Shown: in pieces, positions 26,094-34,884 of the stretch | Position numbering within the stretch: the first letter of the stretch is position 1 | Layout: each line of letters starts with the position of its first letter | Assembly (NCBI RefSeq): GCF_018100925.1 | Contig: NZ_JAGJEH010000002.1 | Coordinates: forward strand, 558,001 to 622,000 | Reading direction: 5' to 3' | Origin: Pseudoalteromonas luteoviolacea | Lineage (GTDB): Bacteria > Pseudomonadota > Gammaproteobacteria > Enterobacterales > Alteromonadaceae | Length of the DNA stretch: 64,000 nucleotides | The notes under the pieces: model-generated | The model's input: only the letters and a program-made list of their open reading frames with translations | The model's database searches: none | What the model was told of the DNA's origin: nothing | Program-made: the position numbers and the translations under genes

Positions 26094-26516
26094 ATTTGCG
26101 TTCCTTTTAGATTTTTAGACTGGTTCAATCAGGATTTCGAAACAAGAAAGTAGTGAATTCAGTGTGGCCTAGTTGATGCACTCTATCTCAGTCAATTATC
26201 TTTATTTATCAGTCCTTTTTACCAAGAGTAAGTAAAGGAAGGCGTGAAAAAGGCGAATGCTCAACCATGTGATTTAGTGTCTGTAGGTGTAGTGGTACAA
26301 TAAAAAAACAGCGTGTGATGTGCTTACACGATATGCTTGGTAACGCCCATGGGGAGAAGAGTGAACGTTTAGTTACGTCGGCTGTTAGTACTGCTGAAAA
26401 CCCAAGTTAGACTAGGCTTTTCTAGGTCGCTTTTAAGCCAATAATTAATACCAACAGAGTAAAGAGTTAGCCTTATCAATAACTTGGGCAAAGAACGTTA
26501 TCCGTTAAGGTGCAAC
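26094..26516. other. intergenic spacer
   Basis: About 420 bases between two minus-strand units. I find no gene, terminator with T-tract or repeat. It must hold the promoter of the 25896-26093 gene. Confidence 0.4.
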
Positions 26517-28616
26517 TTACAGGCTAAGCTCAAAAATATCCTGATTCAGTTCAATCAACTGTTCAAGTAGCATTTGCTGGCCTTTGACATCCGATATTTT
26601 CCAAGCAAATGGCTTGAGGGGTTTTAATCGATTGAGCAGCTCGCCATTTAAGTCATACATAGACAGGTAGTCAGAGCGGCTGTCATAACTATAAAATTGG
26701 TCTTGGTGTAATACTAAACTGTTGCCATTGAGTGTCGGTATCGGTGTCGGCTTTTGTGGTTCTGAGTTCAGAGCTTGCTTAAAAACACGACCTTCGAAGT
26801 TACTAATATAGAGATTTTGCTCATAGACCCAAGCGGCTTTAACATCTGAAATCGGGTACTGAGTAAGATCAGAGGTGTCAATATCGAGCTCCCACAATGT
26901 GTCTCTAGATGGTTGTGTGGAGGTCACAAGTAGGCGCGAGGCATGATGCCAGCTTAGTACCTGTGTCAGTGGTATTTTTGTGTCGACTTCTAGGATCTTG
27001 CCCTTTAAATCAATGATGTTAAGTTTTCCATCATTCACTACCGCGATTTTTTTCCCGCTAGGAGACCAGCTTAATTGTTCAATTTCAATATGACCGACAA
27101 ACTGGCTTAATTGTGTCGCCTGTTTGCCATCCCATAACCAGATTTGATCACGGCCACTGCGAGCAGAAACAAAGGCAATAAGCTCACCCTGAGGTTGATA
27201 CTTTGCAAACTTCTCCCGACTCTTAGAGCGCGCGAAGCTAGGGTAAGGTTGAACATGTTGGTTTATTCCATTCTGTGTAGGCGCTGAGGGAGGTTCATAA
27301 AGAGGAATATGCGAAATATCAGTATCCTTATTGCCTGCAATAGTTAGAATATGGCTGCTTTTAGGGTGATACTGAGCACTGACAACTCCCTGAACTGTGG
27401 TGTTGTATGGAGTAAGCTTACCCTCTAAGCTTAGCTGATAGAGTTTGCCTTGTTTTATTGCCAGAAGCGACTCACCCGTTGATGAGAAACGTATAAAGAG
27501 CGGACCTTCTCCAGTGTCAGTGTCATCCAATTCAACAGGATTTTGCTGCGTCACTTTGCCTTTCGAATCGAGAATAGCTAAAACGTGTTCGCGTTGCTGG
27601 GTATAATAGAGTACAGCAAAGTAATTGTGCTGTGGCGCGTAATCATAGGTGTAAATTGAGTCCGTTGATGAGGTGAAGACTGCCCTGATCTTTTGGTCTA
27701 TGGCATTGTAGTTAACTAAGGCAGGTCGGTTTTGCAGTGTGCTTAAAAAGGTGTAGTTGTGATTCGCCAGTGCGATGGGTCGCTCTATGGGTCTTTCTTG
27801 GCATTGATAGCGTACCGAAGATACTTGCGGCGCTACTAATGACTCAGCAAAGTCTAGCATGTTAATTTGCCAGCAATTAGCTTGGTGAGGCTCTGGGCTT
27901 TGCGTGTGTTGTTGGGTGCAATCACGCTGTTTTGTATAGATCACACTGCGGCCATCCGGAGTAAATCGTGTGTCGCGATAAAACCCTGCGTCGGCACTCA
28001 AGCGTGTTTCAACGCCTGATTGAATGTTTTTCGCCCAAATATGGCTTTGGCAGGATTGAACATGGCGGTTAAATACGATGTATTGTCCATCCGGGCTGTA
28101 TGTAGCTTCACTTTCAAACGCGTCAGTAAAGGTTAATTGCTTTAATGCTTTGATATTGAGGGCTTGCGGCGCGGAGTTTATCAGGATAAGCAGCCCAGTT
28201 AGCAATACCATGCCACCCAATATCCCCCACACGAGCTGTTTATTGTGTAACACTAAAAACTGCTTGTTCACAGTATTTGGCGAGGGGGTGTCCATATCCC
28301 AGCGTACTTCGGTCATCAATCGGTACCCAATTTTAGGATGTGTCGCAATGATCCGTGGCGATTTAGCATCGTCACCAAGTACTTTACGCAGACGTGCGAT
28401 ACAACGCTGAAGTGCATTAGGGACTACTTCAGTGCCTTGCCAAACTTGTTCCATGATGTCTTGATGGCTCACCACGTGTTGTGCGTTTTGTGCAAGTAAG
28501 AGAAGCACTTGTAAAACCTTCGGCTCTACTTTAACACTTTGGTCTGCACTAATTATTTCTGAACGTGATAAATCAATGAGGTGATCTTCAATAAAAAAAC
28601 GCTGTGGTGATGGCAT
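26517..28616 (-). CDS. CadC-like transmembrane regulator: winged helix, TM segment, TolB-like propeller
   Basis: About 700 residues. An N-terminal OmpR-type winged helix (VEPKVLQVLLLLAQNAQHVV, VPNALQRCIARLRKVLGDD, ATHPKIGYRLM) is followed by one membrane segment near 150 (LVWGILGGMVLLTGLLILI) and a periplasmic PD40/TolB-like beta-propeller (FESEATYSPDGQYIVFNR, FTPDGRSVIYTK, LSWSPSGKKIAVVND). This is the ToxR/CadC plan: a periplasmic sensor tied to a cytoplasmic DNA-binding domain. I prefer ATG 28616; a GTG at 28646 is also in frame, and neither has a clear ribosome-binding site. It is divergent from the MBL hydrolase at 28816, its likely target. Confidence 0.9.
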   Translation of the reverse strand: MPSPQRFFIEDHLIDLSRSEIISADQSVKVEPKVLQVLLLLAQNAQHVVSHQDIMEQVWQGTEVVPNALQRCIARLRKVLGDDAKSPRIIATHPKIGYRLMTEVRWDMDTPSPNTVNKQFLVLHNKQLVWGILGGMVLLTGLLILINSAPQALNIKALKQLTFTDAFESEATYSPDGQYIVFNRHVQSCQSHIWAKNIQSGVETRLSADAGFYRDTRFTPDGRSVIYTKQRDCTQQHTQSPEPHQANCWQINMLDFAESLVAPQVSSVRYQCQERPIERPIALANHNYTFLSTLQNRPALVNYNAIDQKIRAVFTSSTDSIYTYDYAPQHNYFAVLYYTQQREHVLAILDSKGKVTQQNPVELDDTDTGEGPLFIRFSSTGESLLAIKQGKLYQLSLEGKLTPYNTTVQGVVSAQYHPKSSHILTIAGNKDTDISHIPLYEPPSAPTQNGINQHVQPYPSFARSKSREKFAKYQPQGELIAFVSARSGRDQIWLWDGKQATQLSQFVGHIEIEQLSWSPSGKKIAVVNDGKLNIIDLKGKILEVDTKIPLTQVLSWHHASRLLVTSTQPSRDTLWELDIDTSDLTQYPISDVKAAWVYEQNLYISNFEGRVFKQALNSEPQKPTPIPTLNGNSLVLHQDQFYSYDSRSDYLSMYDLNGELLNRLKPLKPFAWKISDVKGQQMLLEQLIELNQDIFELSL

Positions 28617-28815
28617 AAATTTAAGACTGCGGCTCTGAATATGCACGAGTATATGAATATAATTTGTTGCTGTCGAGCACGGTGTTTTTTATAACCTATT
28701 GTAAAGTATAGATATCAGTTATTCATCATGATTTCATCAGCGTGCCATTGTTGTACTCTTTGCCTCCCGACGCACAGTAGAGACTTTGATTTTACACAAG
28801 TTAAGGAGTCATGCT

Positions 28816-30372
28816 ATGTGTTTACTTTCTTCGAATAAGTCGCTCAAAAAACTGGCCGCCTTTCAGTATATTGCCAGTGGTTTATTGGCTTTTTATAGCC
28901 AGCATTCTATTGCTGATGAAATCGCCAGCAAGGCAATTGAGAGAGCTGTATCGGCATACGGTGCTGAGGCATTGATGACAATGCAGCAGTTAAGCATAAA
29001 AGAACAGCAACTACGCTATACCAAGGGACAATCCGGTCATGCAAGGGAGGGCGCGCATGGTATTGTGCTGCATAAATACAATCAGCAACTAAACATCGAC
29101 TTTGTTAATAAGAACAAAGTATTTAAGCGAAGTGATCAGAACTTACTTGGTAATTATGGTTATCATACTCTGGTTACCCTAGATAGGCGTTTTATCGAAG
29201 GCAAAGGCGCATACATTGATCACTGTTTGCAAACCTTTCAGCCTAGCGAACGATTACACTGGAATTCAGTTGGATTGGGCATGGAGCATGGCGTCGACAC
29301 GCTAATTGTCAAACAGCTCGCAAAGCACAAGAAGCAAGTTAGCAGCGAGGGGGTGGCGTATATACATGGTCAAGCCCATGATGTTCTCAAGTATCAACAA
29401 AATAACGAACTACACACTGTTTTCATCAATACTGATTCAGGGTTGGTATCTAGGGTGATCCGTAAAGCAGGTGAGCAGCCAACACGGTATGACTTTTTAG
29501 TACATACAAAGAATCGTATTGGTATTACATGGGCAACTGAGGTGATGGTGAGCCGTGAACAGCATCCAATTGCGCATGTCACCGAGCGAAGTTTGACAAT
29601 GGAGCTACCCCTTTCTTTAGCTGAATTAATGCCTGCCAAGTACAAACGCCGTCAGCCTGTGGCATATCTAGATTTTGAGCAACCCAGTGTTAATCAGCTT
29701 GCCGACGGCGTCTTTTTAGTTGGACAGGGGTGGAGCTTCACGCTATTTGCAGATATTGGCAAGTCATACGTGTCAATGGGAGCATGGCAAATGCCCGGAG
29801 ATAAATTTACGTGGCAAAAACGATTGGAAAAACTACATCAATTTACCGCAGAGCAAAAACCGGTTTCACATTTTATTGTCACTCACCATCATGACGACCA
29901 CTTGATGGGGCTCTCAGAGGTAGTAGAACATGGCGCTCAATTATTGATGCTTCCTCAACATGTCAATGCAGTAAAGGCGAGCCTAAGTATACCGATTGAC
30001 TCCAGCAGGTTGACCTTGGTGCGAGATGCGTTAAAGGTTGCCAATGACAAGGTACAGGTGTTTGATGTGCCAAGTAGCCATGCGGACCACAATTTGGTGG
30101 TATACCTTCCTGAACAGAAGATTCTTTTTGCTGAAGACATGTTTGGCAGTAGCTTGGCACGAGGCTTTCACTCACCCAATAGTTGGCCGAGTCGCGATGT
30201 ATATTATCGCACTGAGACTCTAAACAAAAAGCTTCAATCGGTGAGGGTAGATGTGGCTCAATATGTTTCATCACATCATGGCCGGGTGCTATCTAAAAAT
30301 GAATTTAATCAAGCTTTGAGTTTAACTTGCCCAAGTGATGACGTTTTAAAACAACGACTATTCGGTAGTTAA
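28816..30372 (+). CDS. exported metallo-beta-lactamase-fold hydrolase
   Basis: A protein of about 518 residues. I start it at ATG 28816, which has AAGGAG at good distance; an in-frame TTG at 28786 is less likely. A long signal sequence (ASGLLAFYSQHSIADE) leads to an N-terminal beta-rich domain of about 250 residues, then the MBL domain with the zinc motif THHHDDHLMG, a second His in SHADHN, the bridging Asp in AEDMFG and a final SSHHGRV. All metal ligands of the fold are present. The reaction is unknown. The divergent CadC-like sensor is the likely regulator. Confidence 0.88.
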   Translation: MCLLSSNKSLKKLAAFQYIASGLLAFYSQHSIADEIASKAIERAVSAYGAEALMTMQQLSIKEQQLRYTKGQSGHAREGAHGIVLHKYNQQLNIDFVNKNKVFKRSDQNLLGNYGYHTLVTLDRRFIEGKGAYIDHCLQTFQPSERLHWNSVGLGMEHGVDTLIVKQLAKHKKQVSSEGVAYIHGQAHDVLKYQQNNELHTVFINTDSGLVSRVIRKAGEQPTRYDFLVHTKNRIGITWATEVMVSREQHPIAHVTERSLTMELPLSLAELMPAKYKRRQPVAYLDFEQPSVNQLADGVFLVGQGWSFTLFADIGKSYVSMGAWQMPGDKFTWQKRLEKLHQFTAEQKPVSHFIVTHHHDDHLMGLSEVVEHGAQLLMLPQHVNAVKASLSIPIDSSRLTLVRDALKVANDKVQVFDVPSSHADHNLVVYLPEQKILFAEDMFGSSLARGFHSPNSWPSRDVYYRTETLNKKLQSVRVDVAQYVSSHHGRVLSKNEFNQALSLTCPSDDVLKQRLFGS

Positions 30373-30479
30373 GCGCTGCTTCGATATTTTTGTTAAAAGC
30401 GTATAAAGAGCCTTTACAAATGTTTGCTAAGATACATTTATCGCAGCGAACAAGTGAAAGGCTTTTTATACTCATGGCC

Positions 30480-31370
30480 CTAAGTCACGTTTATTTGCTG
30501 ATACCAATTCGCCAAATGTTGACCTATGTCGTGGGGATAATCTTCTTGAATAAAGTGGGTCCCTTTTCCAAGTTTGACCATTGTGGTATTGGGAAAGTGC
30601 TCCGAAATCCATTTAGCGTCCTCGCTTCGGATCAACATGCCAGGCTCTGCATAAAAACAGATTTTTGGCAGGTCTGTTTTGGTCAGCCAGTCATGATAGT
30701 TTTGAACTGCCCTAGCTGTGTGCTCAGGTATTCCATTTACGGGCACATCTGCGGGGAAACGCTGGATGGCTCTACGACTTTGAATGGTTGGATAGGGCGC
30801 TTTATACTCCCTCATTTCCTCGTCCGTTAACTCGCGCTCGGTCCAATTTGGTAGCATTTGGGTGATGAAACTATTTGCTACGCCAAAAATAAAATAACTG
30901 CCAAGCTTAGATTGCATCACCTTCAGCGCCAGTTTTTCTCCCAGGTTTAACCTTTGATAGTCCATTGGTTTGTACATGGCCTCCATAAAAGCGATGGCCT
31001 TGATATTATCTCGGTGTAAGTTGGCGTAGTGAAAACCCAACCCCGAGCCCCAATCTTGCACGACCAGTGTGATATTGGTTAAGTTCAATGCGGATATGAA
31101 TTTTTGTAAGTAGTCATAGCTGTCGCGAAAACCGTAGTCAATATTTGGCTGTTCTGATCTACCCATACCGATTAAATCAACGGCAATGGCACGGCCATGG
31201 CCGCTCATATAAGGCATGATATTACGCCAAATATAAGATGAAGTTGGATTTCCATGAATAAATAGTATTGGGTCGCCTTTACCTTGCTCCACATAGTGGA
31301 TTTTATGCCCATTCACATTGATGAACTTTGACTCAAATGGAAATTCAGTACCAATATTGCGACTATGCAT
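30480..31370 (-). CDS. haloalkane dehalogenase, DhaA/LinB-like
   Basis: A 296-residue alpha/beta hydrolase that hydrolyses carbon-halogen bonds. With ATG 31370 as start (GAGGA upstream), the catalytic set is Asp106 and Trp107 in VVQDWGS, Asn41 in HGNPTSS, Glu130 in FMEAM and His272 in GTHFIQED. These numbers equal those known for Rhodococcus DhaA (subfamily II). The start overlaps the stop of the MBL-like gene by eight bases, so it is translationally coupled in a three-gene operon (32718 to 30480). The operon diverges from a LysR gene. Confidence in the enzyme class is high; natural substrates are unknown. Confidence 0.93.
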   Translation of the reverse strand: MHSRNIGTEFPFESKFINVNGHKIHYVEQGKGDPILFIHGNPTSSYIWRNIMPYMSGHGRAIAVDLIGMGRSEQPNIDYGFRDSYDYLQKFISALNLTNITLVVQDWGSGLGFHYANLHRDNIKAIAFMEAMYKPMDYQRLNLGEKLALKVMQSKLGSYFIFGVANSFITQMLPNWTERELTDEEMREYKAPYPTIQSRRAIQRFPADVPVNGIPEHTARAVQNYHDWLTKTDLPKICFYAEPGMLIRSEDAKWISEHFPNTTMVKLGKGTHFIQEDYPHDIGQHLANWYQQINVT

Positions 31371-32100
31371 TGTTATCCTCATGACAGTATAAATGGGCAA
31401 TAGTAGCGCTCACGTCTTGCTTAGCTGTGTTTAATAATGGTGTACCATGGGAAGGTAGCAGGTGTTTAAATCGCAACCGTTTAACTTGTTTAAAATCAGC
31501 AAAACTGGGCGAATTAGCACGTCTCCATTCAGGGCCTATATTCGCAGGTTTTATAAAACCCGCTTTGCTTAACATAGCATTGGCTTGAGGGCTGAAATAC
31601 TCGTCAGCAACGCGCCAGTTCTGTAAGCTATCTGCTGTGATGATCACGCCATCACCCTGAGTAAGTGATAGTATGCCTTCAGGCATCGGCGAGCTGTCAA
31701 AGACAAATAGTTCTATATTAGGCATGGGCAAATTCGCTTCAGTCATTAAGCTGACTTTATCATTGGGTACGACTGTTTTCATACCCGGTAAAAGCCAAAG
31801 ATTTGCATCAAAACAATCTAGGTAAAACTCATCATCTATCCCGTTCATATGGCCTAAATGGTATGCACCTAATCTCACTACGTGCTTTACTTCTCCAAGT
31901 GTTGAAAGTTGCTTTAATCCTTGTTCATTGAGGCGTATTGCACTGACCAAAGTTAATTTACCTTCATGACGCAAAATGATCATATTGCGACTAATTTGTA
32001 TACCGGGGCCCATTTGTATGCTGCCTTTTACCATAAAAACATCAGGAAAAATTTGCTCTATCGCACTATGAGGCATGGCTTCAGGGTAGGTATTTGGCAT
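31363..32100 (-). CDS. MBL-fold-like protein (DUF4336-like) lacking the canonical zinc motif
   Basis: A 245-residue protein with metallo-beta-lactamase-like layout: an early strand (ISRNMIILRHEGKLTLVSAI), a GDGVIITADSLQNW strand and a final LLPSHGTPL. The usual HxHxDH is replaced by AYHLGHMNGID, so the metal site is altered or lost. GAGGAATACC gives the start. It sits between the SDR-like and dehalogenase genes, 12 bases from the former and overlapping the latter. Its function is presumably linked to the same substrate. Confidence 0.75.
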   Translation of the reverse strand: MPNTYPEAMPHSAIEQIFPDVFMVKGSIQMGPGIQISRNMIILRHEGKLTLVSAIRLNEQGLKQLSTLGEVKHVVRLGAYHLGHMNGIDDEFYLDCFDANLWLLPGMKTVVPNDKVSLMTEANLPMPNIELFVFDSSPMPEGILSLTQGDGVIITADSLQNWRVADEYFSPQANAMLSKAGFIKPANIGPEWRRANSPSFADFKQVKRLRFKHLLPSHGTPLLNTAKQDVSATIAHLYCHEDNNA

Positions 32101-32112
32101 TGCGGTATTCCT

Positions 32113-32718
32113 CTAGTTCGAATAATCAGATGTTTGGATTATCTGACCATGAAAGGTGCCGTTGAGCGCATCGAGATAGGCTTTAGCAGTGTCAGATGCC
32201 GACACTGCATTTGGCAGTTCAAATCCAAGTTTTGCTAAGGACTCCTGAACGGGAGCTGGTGATACTGCATTTAAACGAATGTTTTTCGACTCAATACTCG
32301 CTGCACTGATAAAGCCTTCTAATGCCGCTGTTGCCATTGCGATACTCGAGGAACCTGGGATTTGCTCGCGATGCGCGCGGCCCGTTGTTAGGGTGACCGA
32401 GCCGCCTTCATTTAAATACTTAACGCCAAATCGAAACACATTAACCTGACCCATTAATTTGTTGTGCAGCACATTGGTGAAATCTTCATCGCTGTGTTGG
32501 TGCAATGGTTTAAGTTGCCCGTTCCCGGCGGTGCAAATAATCGCATCAACTTTTGTGGTTTTGCTAAACATGTTTTTAATCGATTGGTGGTCATTTAAAT
32601 CTACTTTAATGTCACTATTGGAACTGTGGTTGGCTGTGATCACCTCGTGCTGAGGTAACAGTGCGTTATGTACCGCAGAGCCAATGGTGCCAGATGCACC
32701 GATTAGTAAAACTTTCAT
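32113..32718 (-). CDS. short-chain dehydrogenase-like protein without the Tyr-Lys catalytic pair
   Basis: A 201-residue Rossmann protein with the nucleotide motif GASGTIGSAV (residues 7-16) and the NAG-like strand DAIICTAGNG. The region where SDR enzymes carry YxxxK reads SSSIAMATAALEGF, so Tyr and Lys are missing. A related group of short SDR-like proteins shares this loss. It may bind NAD(P) without classical oxidoreductase chemistry. It is the first gene of the dehalogenase operon and diverges from the LysR gene at 32834. Confidence 0.85.
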   Translation of the reverse strand: MKVLLIGASGTIGSAVHNALLPQHEVITANHSSNSDIKVDLNDHQSIKNMFSKTTKVDAIICTAGNGQLKPLHQHSDEDFTNVLHNKLMGQVNVFRFGVKYLNEGGSVTLTTGRAHREQIPGSSSIAMATAALEGFISAASIESKNIRLNAVSPAPVQESLAKLGFELPNAVSASDTAKAYLDALNGTFHGQIIQTSDYSN

Positions 32719-32814
32719 GTGTGTACCTTTGGTTAGTGAGTTAATGGGGGGGCCAGCCTGTTTTTCACTATACGCCTAACCAATGGTCTAAAAAAGAATA
32801 GATATTTAATCAAG

Positions 32815-32835
32815 ATGTTCATATAATTTGAACAT
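32815..32835. promoter_or_regulatory. inverted repeat overlapping the LysR start codon
   Basis: ATGTTCA (32815-32821) and TGAACAT (32829-32835) are exact reverse complements with a seven-base AT spacer. The right arm covers the first bases of the LysR start codon at 32834. The T-N11-A type layout fits a LysR site and suggests autoregulation. Confidence 0.6.
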
Positions 32836-33688
32836 GATCCCATTAGAACATATTCACGTTGTTTACGTGATCCACCAAGAAGGCAGCTTCAAAAAAGCCA
32901 GTGAACGACTGTTTAAAGCGCGTTCAGCCGTGTCCTATTCGGTGAAAAAAGTCGAAGAGTATTACGGCATTGAAATTTTTGACCGAAACGAATACCGACC
33001 CTCTCTAACTCGTGACGGCAAACTGCTACTACAGAAAATTCAGTATTTGATGGGGCAGGTGCAGCAGTTTGATCACTTTGCCAAGCAGATGAATTCCGAA
33101 ATTGAAACTGAGGTGCGTATTGGCGTTAGTTCTATCTTCCCGATGAACAGGCTAATAAAACTATTAACAGTCTTGAAGTCTGAATTTCCCCATACTGTGG
33201 TCAACTTGGAAGTGGAAACTTCTTCTGGAGAAAGGTTGTTGTTGGACGATAAGGTAGACCTAGGTATTTATGGTAGTTTGCAGCAGAATGAGCAAGTTGT
33301 TTATAAGCACATTGATACCTTTCGGCTACCTGTTTTAGTCTCAACCAAGTTTCCAGCGGATCTTGATTTAATATCAGTGTCTGATTTAGCTCGCTTTCCG
33401 CAAGTGGTGTTAAAAGCCAGTTATAAATCAGGCAAGAATATTGGTATTTTGGAAAACGGGATACAGTGGTACGTTTCAGATCACAGTACCAAAAAAGAGC
33501 TTATTCGAAGTGGACTCGGTTGGGGGAGAATTCCTGTTCATGAAATTGAACATGAAATATCTACTGGCCAGTTAATACAGCTGCCTTGTTGTGAGGAAAT
33601 GGTGGTACCAGCGTACATCGCCAAAAAGAATGATAAGGTATTGGGACCGGTTGGAAAGAAAATATGGGACTTTTTTAGCCAAGCTTAG
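32834..33688 (+). CDS. LysR-family transcriptional regulator
   Basis: A 284-residue LysR regulator with a winged helix at residues 3-62 (FKKASERLFKARSAVSYSVK, VEEYYGIEIFDRN) and a periplasmic-binding-like effector domain beginning near 90 (EVRIGVSSIFPMNRLIKLL). I take ATG 32834 rather than TTG 32828. It is divergent from the SDR/MBL/dehalogenase operon with 115 bases between, the classic arrangement for a LysR activator and its target. An inverted repeat overlaps its start codon. Confidence 0.93.
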   Translation: MIPLEHIHVVYVIHQEGSFKKASERLFKARSAVSYSVKKVEEYYGIEIFDRNEYRPSLTRDGKLLLQKIQYLMGQVQQFDHFAKQMNSEIETEVRIGVSSIFPMNRLIKLLTVLKSEFPHTVVNLEVETSSGERLLLDDKVDLGIYGSLQQNEQVVYKHIDTFRLPVLVSTKFPADLDLISVSDLARFPQVVLKASYKSGKNIGILENGIQWYVSDHSTKKELIRSGLGWGRIPVHEIEHEISTGQLIQLPCCEEMVVPAYIAKKNDKVLGPVGKKIWDFFSQA

Positions 33689-33965
33689 TTTATAAATTTA
33701 TACCTCACGCGCACGTTGTTCCTTCCTTAATTAATTGTGTGAAAATGGCAATATACCCGGTAAAGGAATATTGAGAAACAAATTAAATGCAGCCTTATTT
33801 GTTTACAATGCAATATTGTTGATTGTGTAATGTATTTTTATCGATATTTTTATTTACTCCTACTTTTCGGAATTTATATTTTCACTATATTTACAAATAT
33901 ATATTATATATCGTATATTTTTCTCGCGCCAATTGAGTGTGATTAATTAATAAAAGGAAATTTAA

Positions 33966-34616
33966 ATAAAACTCAAAAAATTTGCTGCAACTTTTCTAGT
34001 TGGTTGCGGATTATCAACGGTTGCTATGGCAGACGCTTACAGTGAATTAGTAACTGCCAGCGGTAGTTCAAAATACGATTTTCGTATTGGTTTACAGGCT
34101 TTAGACGATCGTGGCCGAGATCCTGGCCGAGTTGAATATACTAAGTATCTTTCAGCTGGCTCTAATGTACAGTCGGAGTGGGCTGTAGACAGAGATGCAT
34201 ACGATCCGGATGCATTGAAGTTACACCTTTCAATCCTCAATCATATTCCAAGCAACAGAGACTTCCGTATCGCTATTCAAGCTGCGGACAGGAATGGTCG
34301 CGGTGACTTTGGTTTTTGGCAATATACTCCTTGGGCAAGTGAGGGGGGCGGTTGGTCTGGCATGGCATTTGACACCGATCGTCACGATCCGGATGCATTT
34401 CGTATTCGTATTGAAACTCGTACATGGCAAAGCAGCCGCTCATTGAGTGACTTCCGTATTGGCCTAAGAGTCTCGGATCGTGGTGGACGTGAAACTGGCG
34501 AAGCAACATATACGCCATGGGCGTCATATGGTGGTGGCTGGACTGGTCTAGCTACAGACAACGATGCATATGACTTCGATGGTTTTGAAGTTAATTTAGA
34601 AGTTCGTCAGCAATAA
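33966..34616 (+). CDS. exported protein of three tandem ~55-residue repeats, apparent ATA start codon
   Basis: A reading frame closed by TAA at 33963 opens with ATA 33966 and runs as a perfect signal peptide (IKLKKFAATFLVGCGLSTVA then MA, cleavage before DAYSE). AAGGA lies seven bases before the ATA, exactly where an ATG is expected; the first real ATG (34026) is the last-but-one residue of the signal peptide and has no such site. The mature part holds three repeats starting DFRIGLQALDDRG, DFRIAIQAADRNG and DFRIGLRVSDRGG, two of which contain YTPWAS-GGGW. I do not recognise the family; the strand pattern and Trp spacing resemble small beta-domain repeats such as ChW. It is a single gene with a hairpin after it. 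Confidence 0.75.
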   Translation: MKLKKFAATFLVGCGLSTVAMADAYSELVTASGSSKYDFRIGLQALDDRGRDPGRVEYTKYLSAGSNVQSEWAVDRDAYDPDALKLHLSILNHIPSNRDFRIAIQAADRNGRGDFGFWQYTPWASEGGGWSGMAFDTDRHDPDAFRIRIETRTWQSSRSLSDFRIGLRVSDRGGRETGEATYTPWASYGGGWTGLATDNDAYDFDGFEVNLEVRQQ

Positions 34617-34653
34617 GAACAATTGGGGCTACTGTCATTTTGCCCAAATCTAA

Positions 34654-34673
34654 TAAAGCCCCTCGGGGCTTTA
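34654..34673 (+). terminator. GC-rich hairpin after the triple-repeat gene
   Basis: TAAAGCCCC pairs perfectly with GGGGCTTTA across two bases, 38 bases after the stop codon. The T-tract is short (three). Confidence 0.65.
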
Positions 34674-34884
34674 ATGTTAAAACAGTTTAAAGCGAAATGC
34701 TTTTTTATATTTGATTTGTCATGTTTTTAGTGTGATTTTAGTTTAAATCTATCAGTTTATTTTTATAAAAAGAGTATGTGTTGATTGATGCTCTTACTTT
34801 TATTATCTAATACCCTTCAAGTTTCTATATAGTTAAATATAGTGCCTACAATAGCAACTAAAACAAAAAGTGCTAGGAGAAGGC

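Noticed and set aside
30390..30830. 146-codon plus-strand frame
   Set aside because: It is antisense to the haloalkane dehalogenase, which has all catalytic residues.
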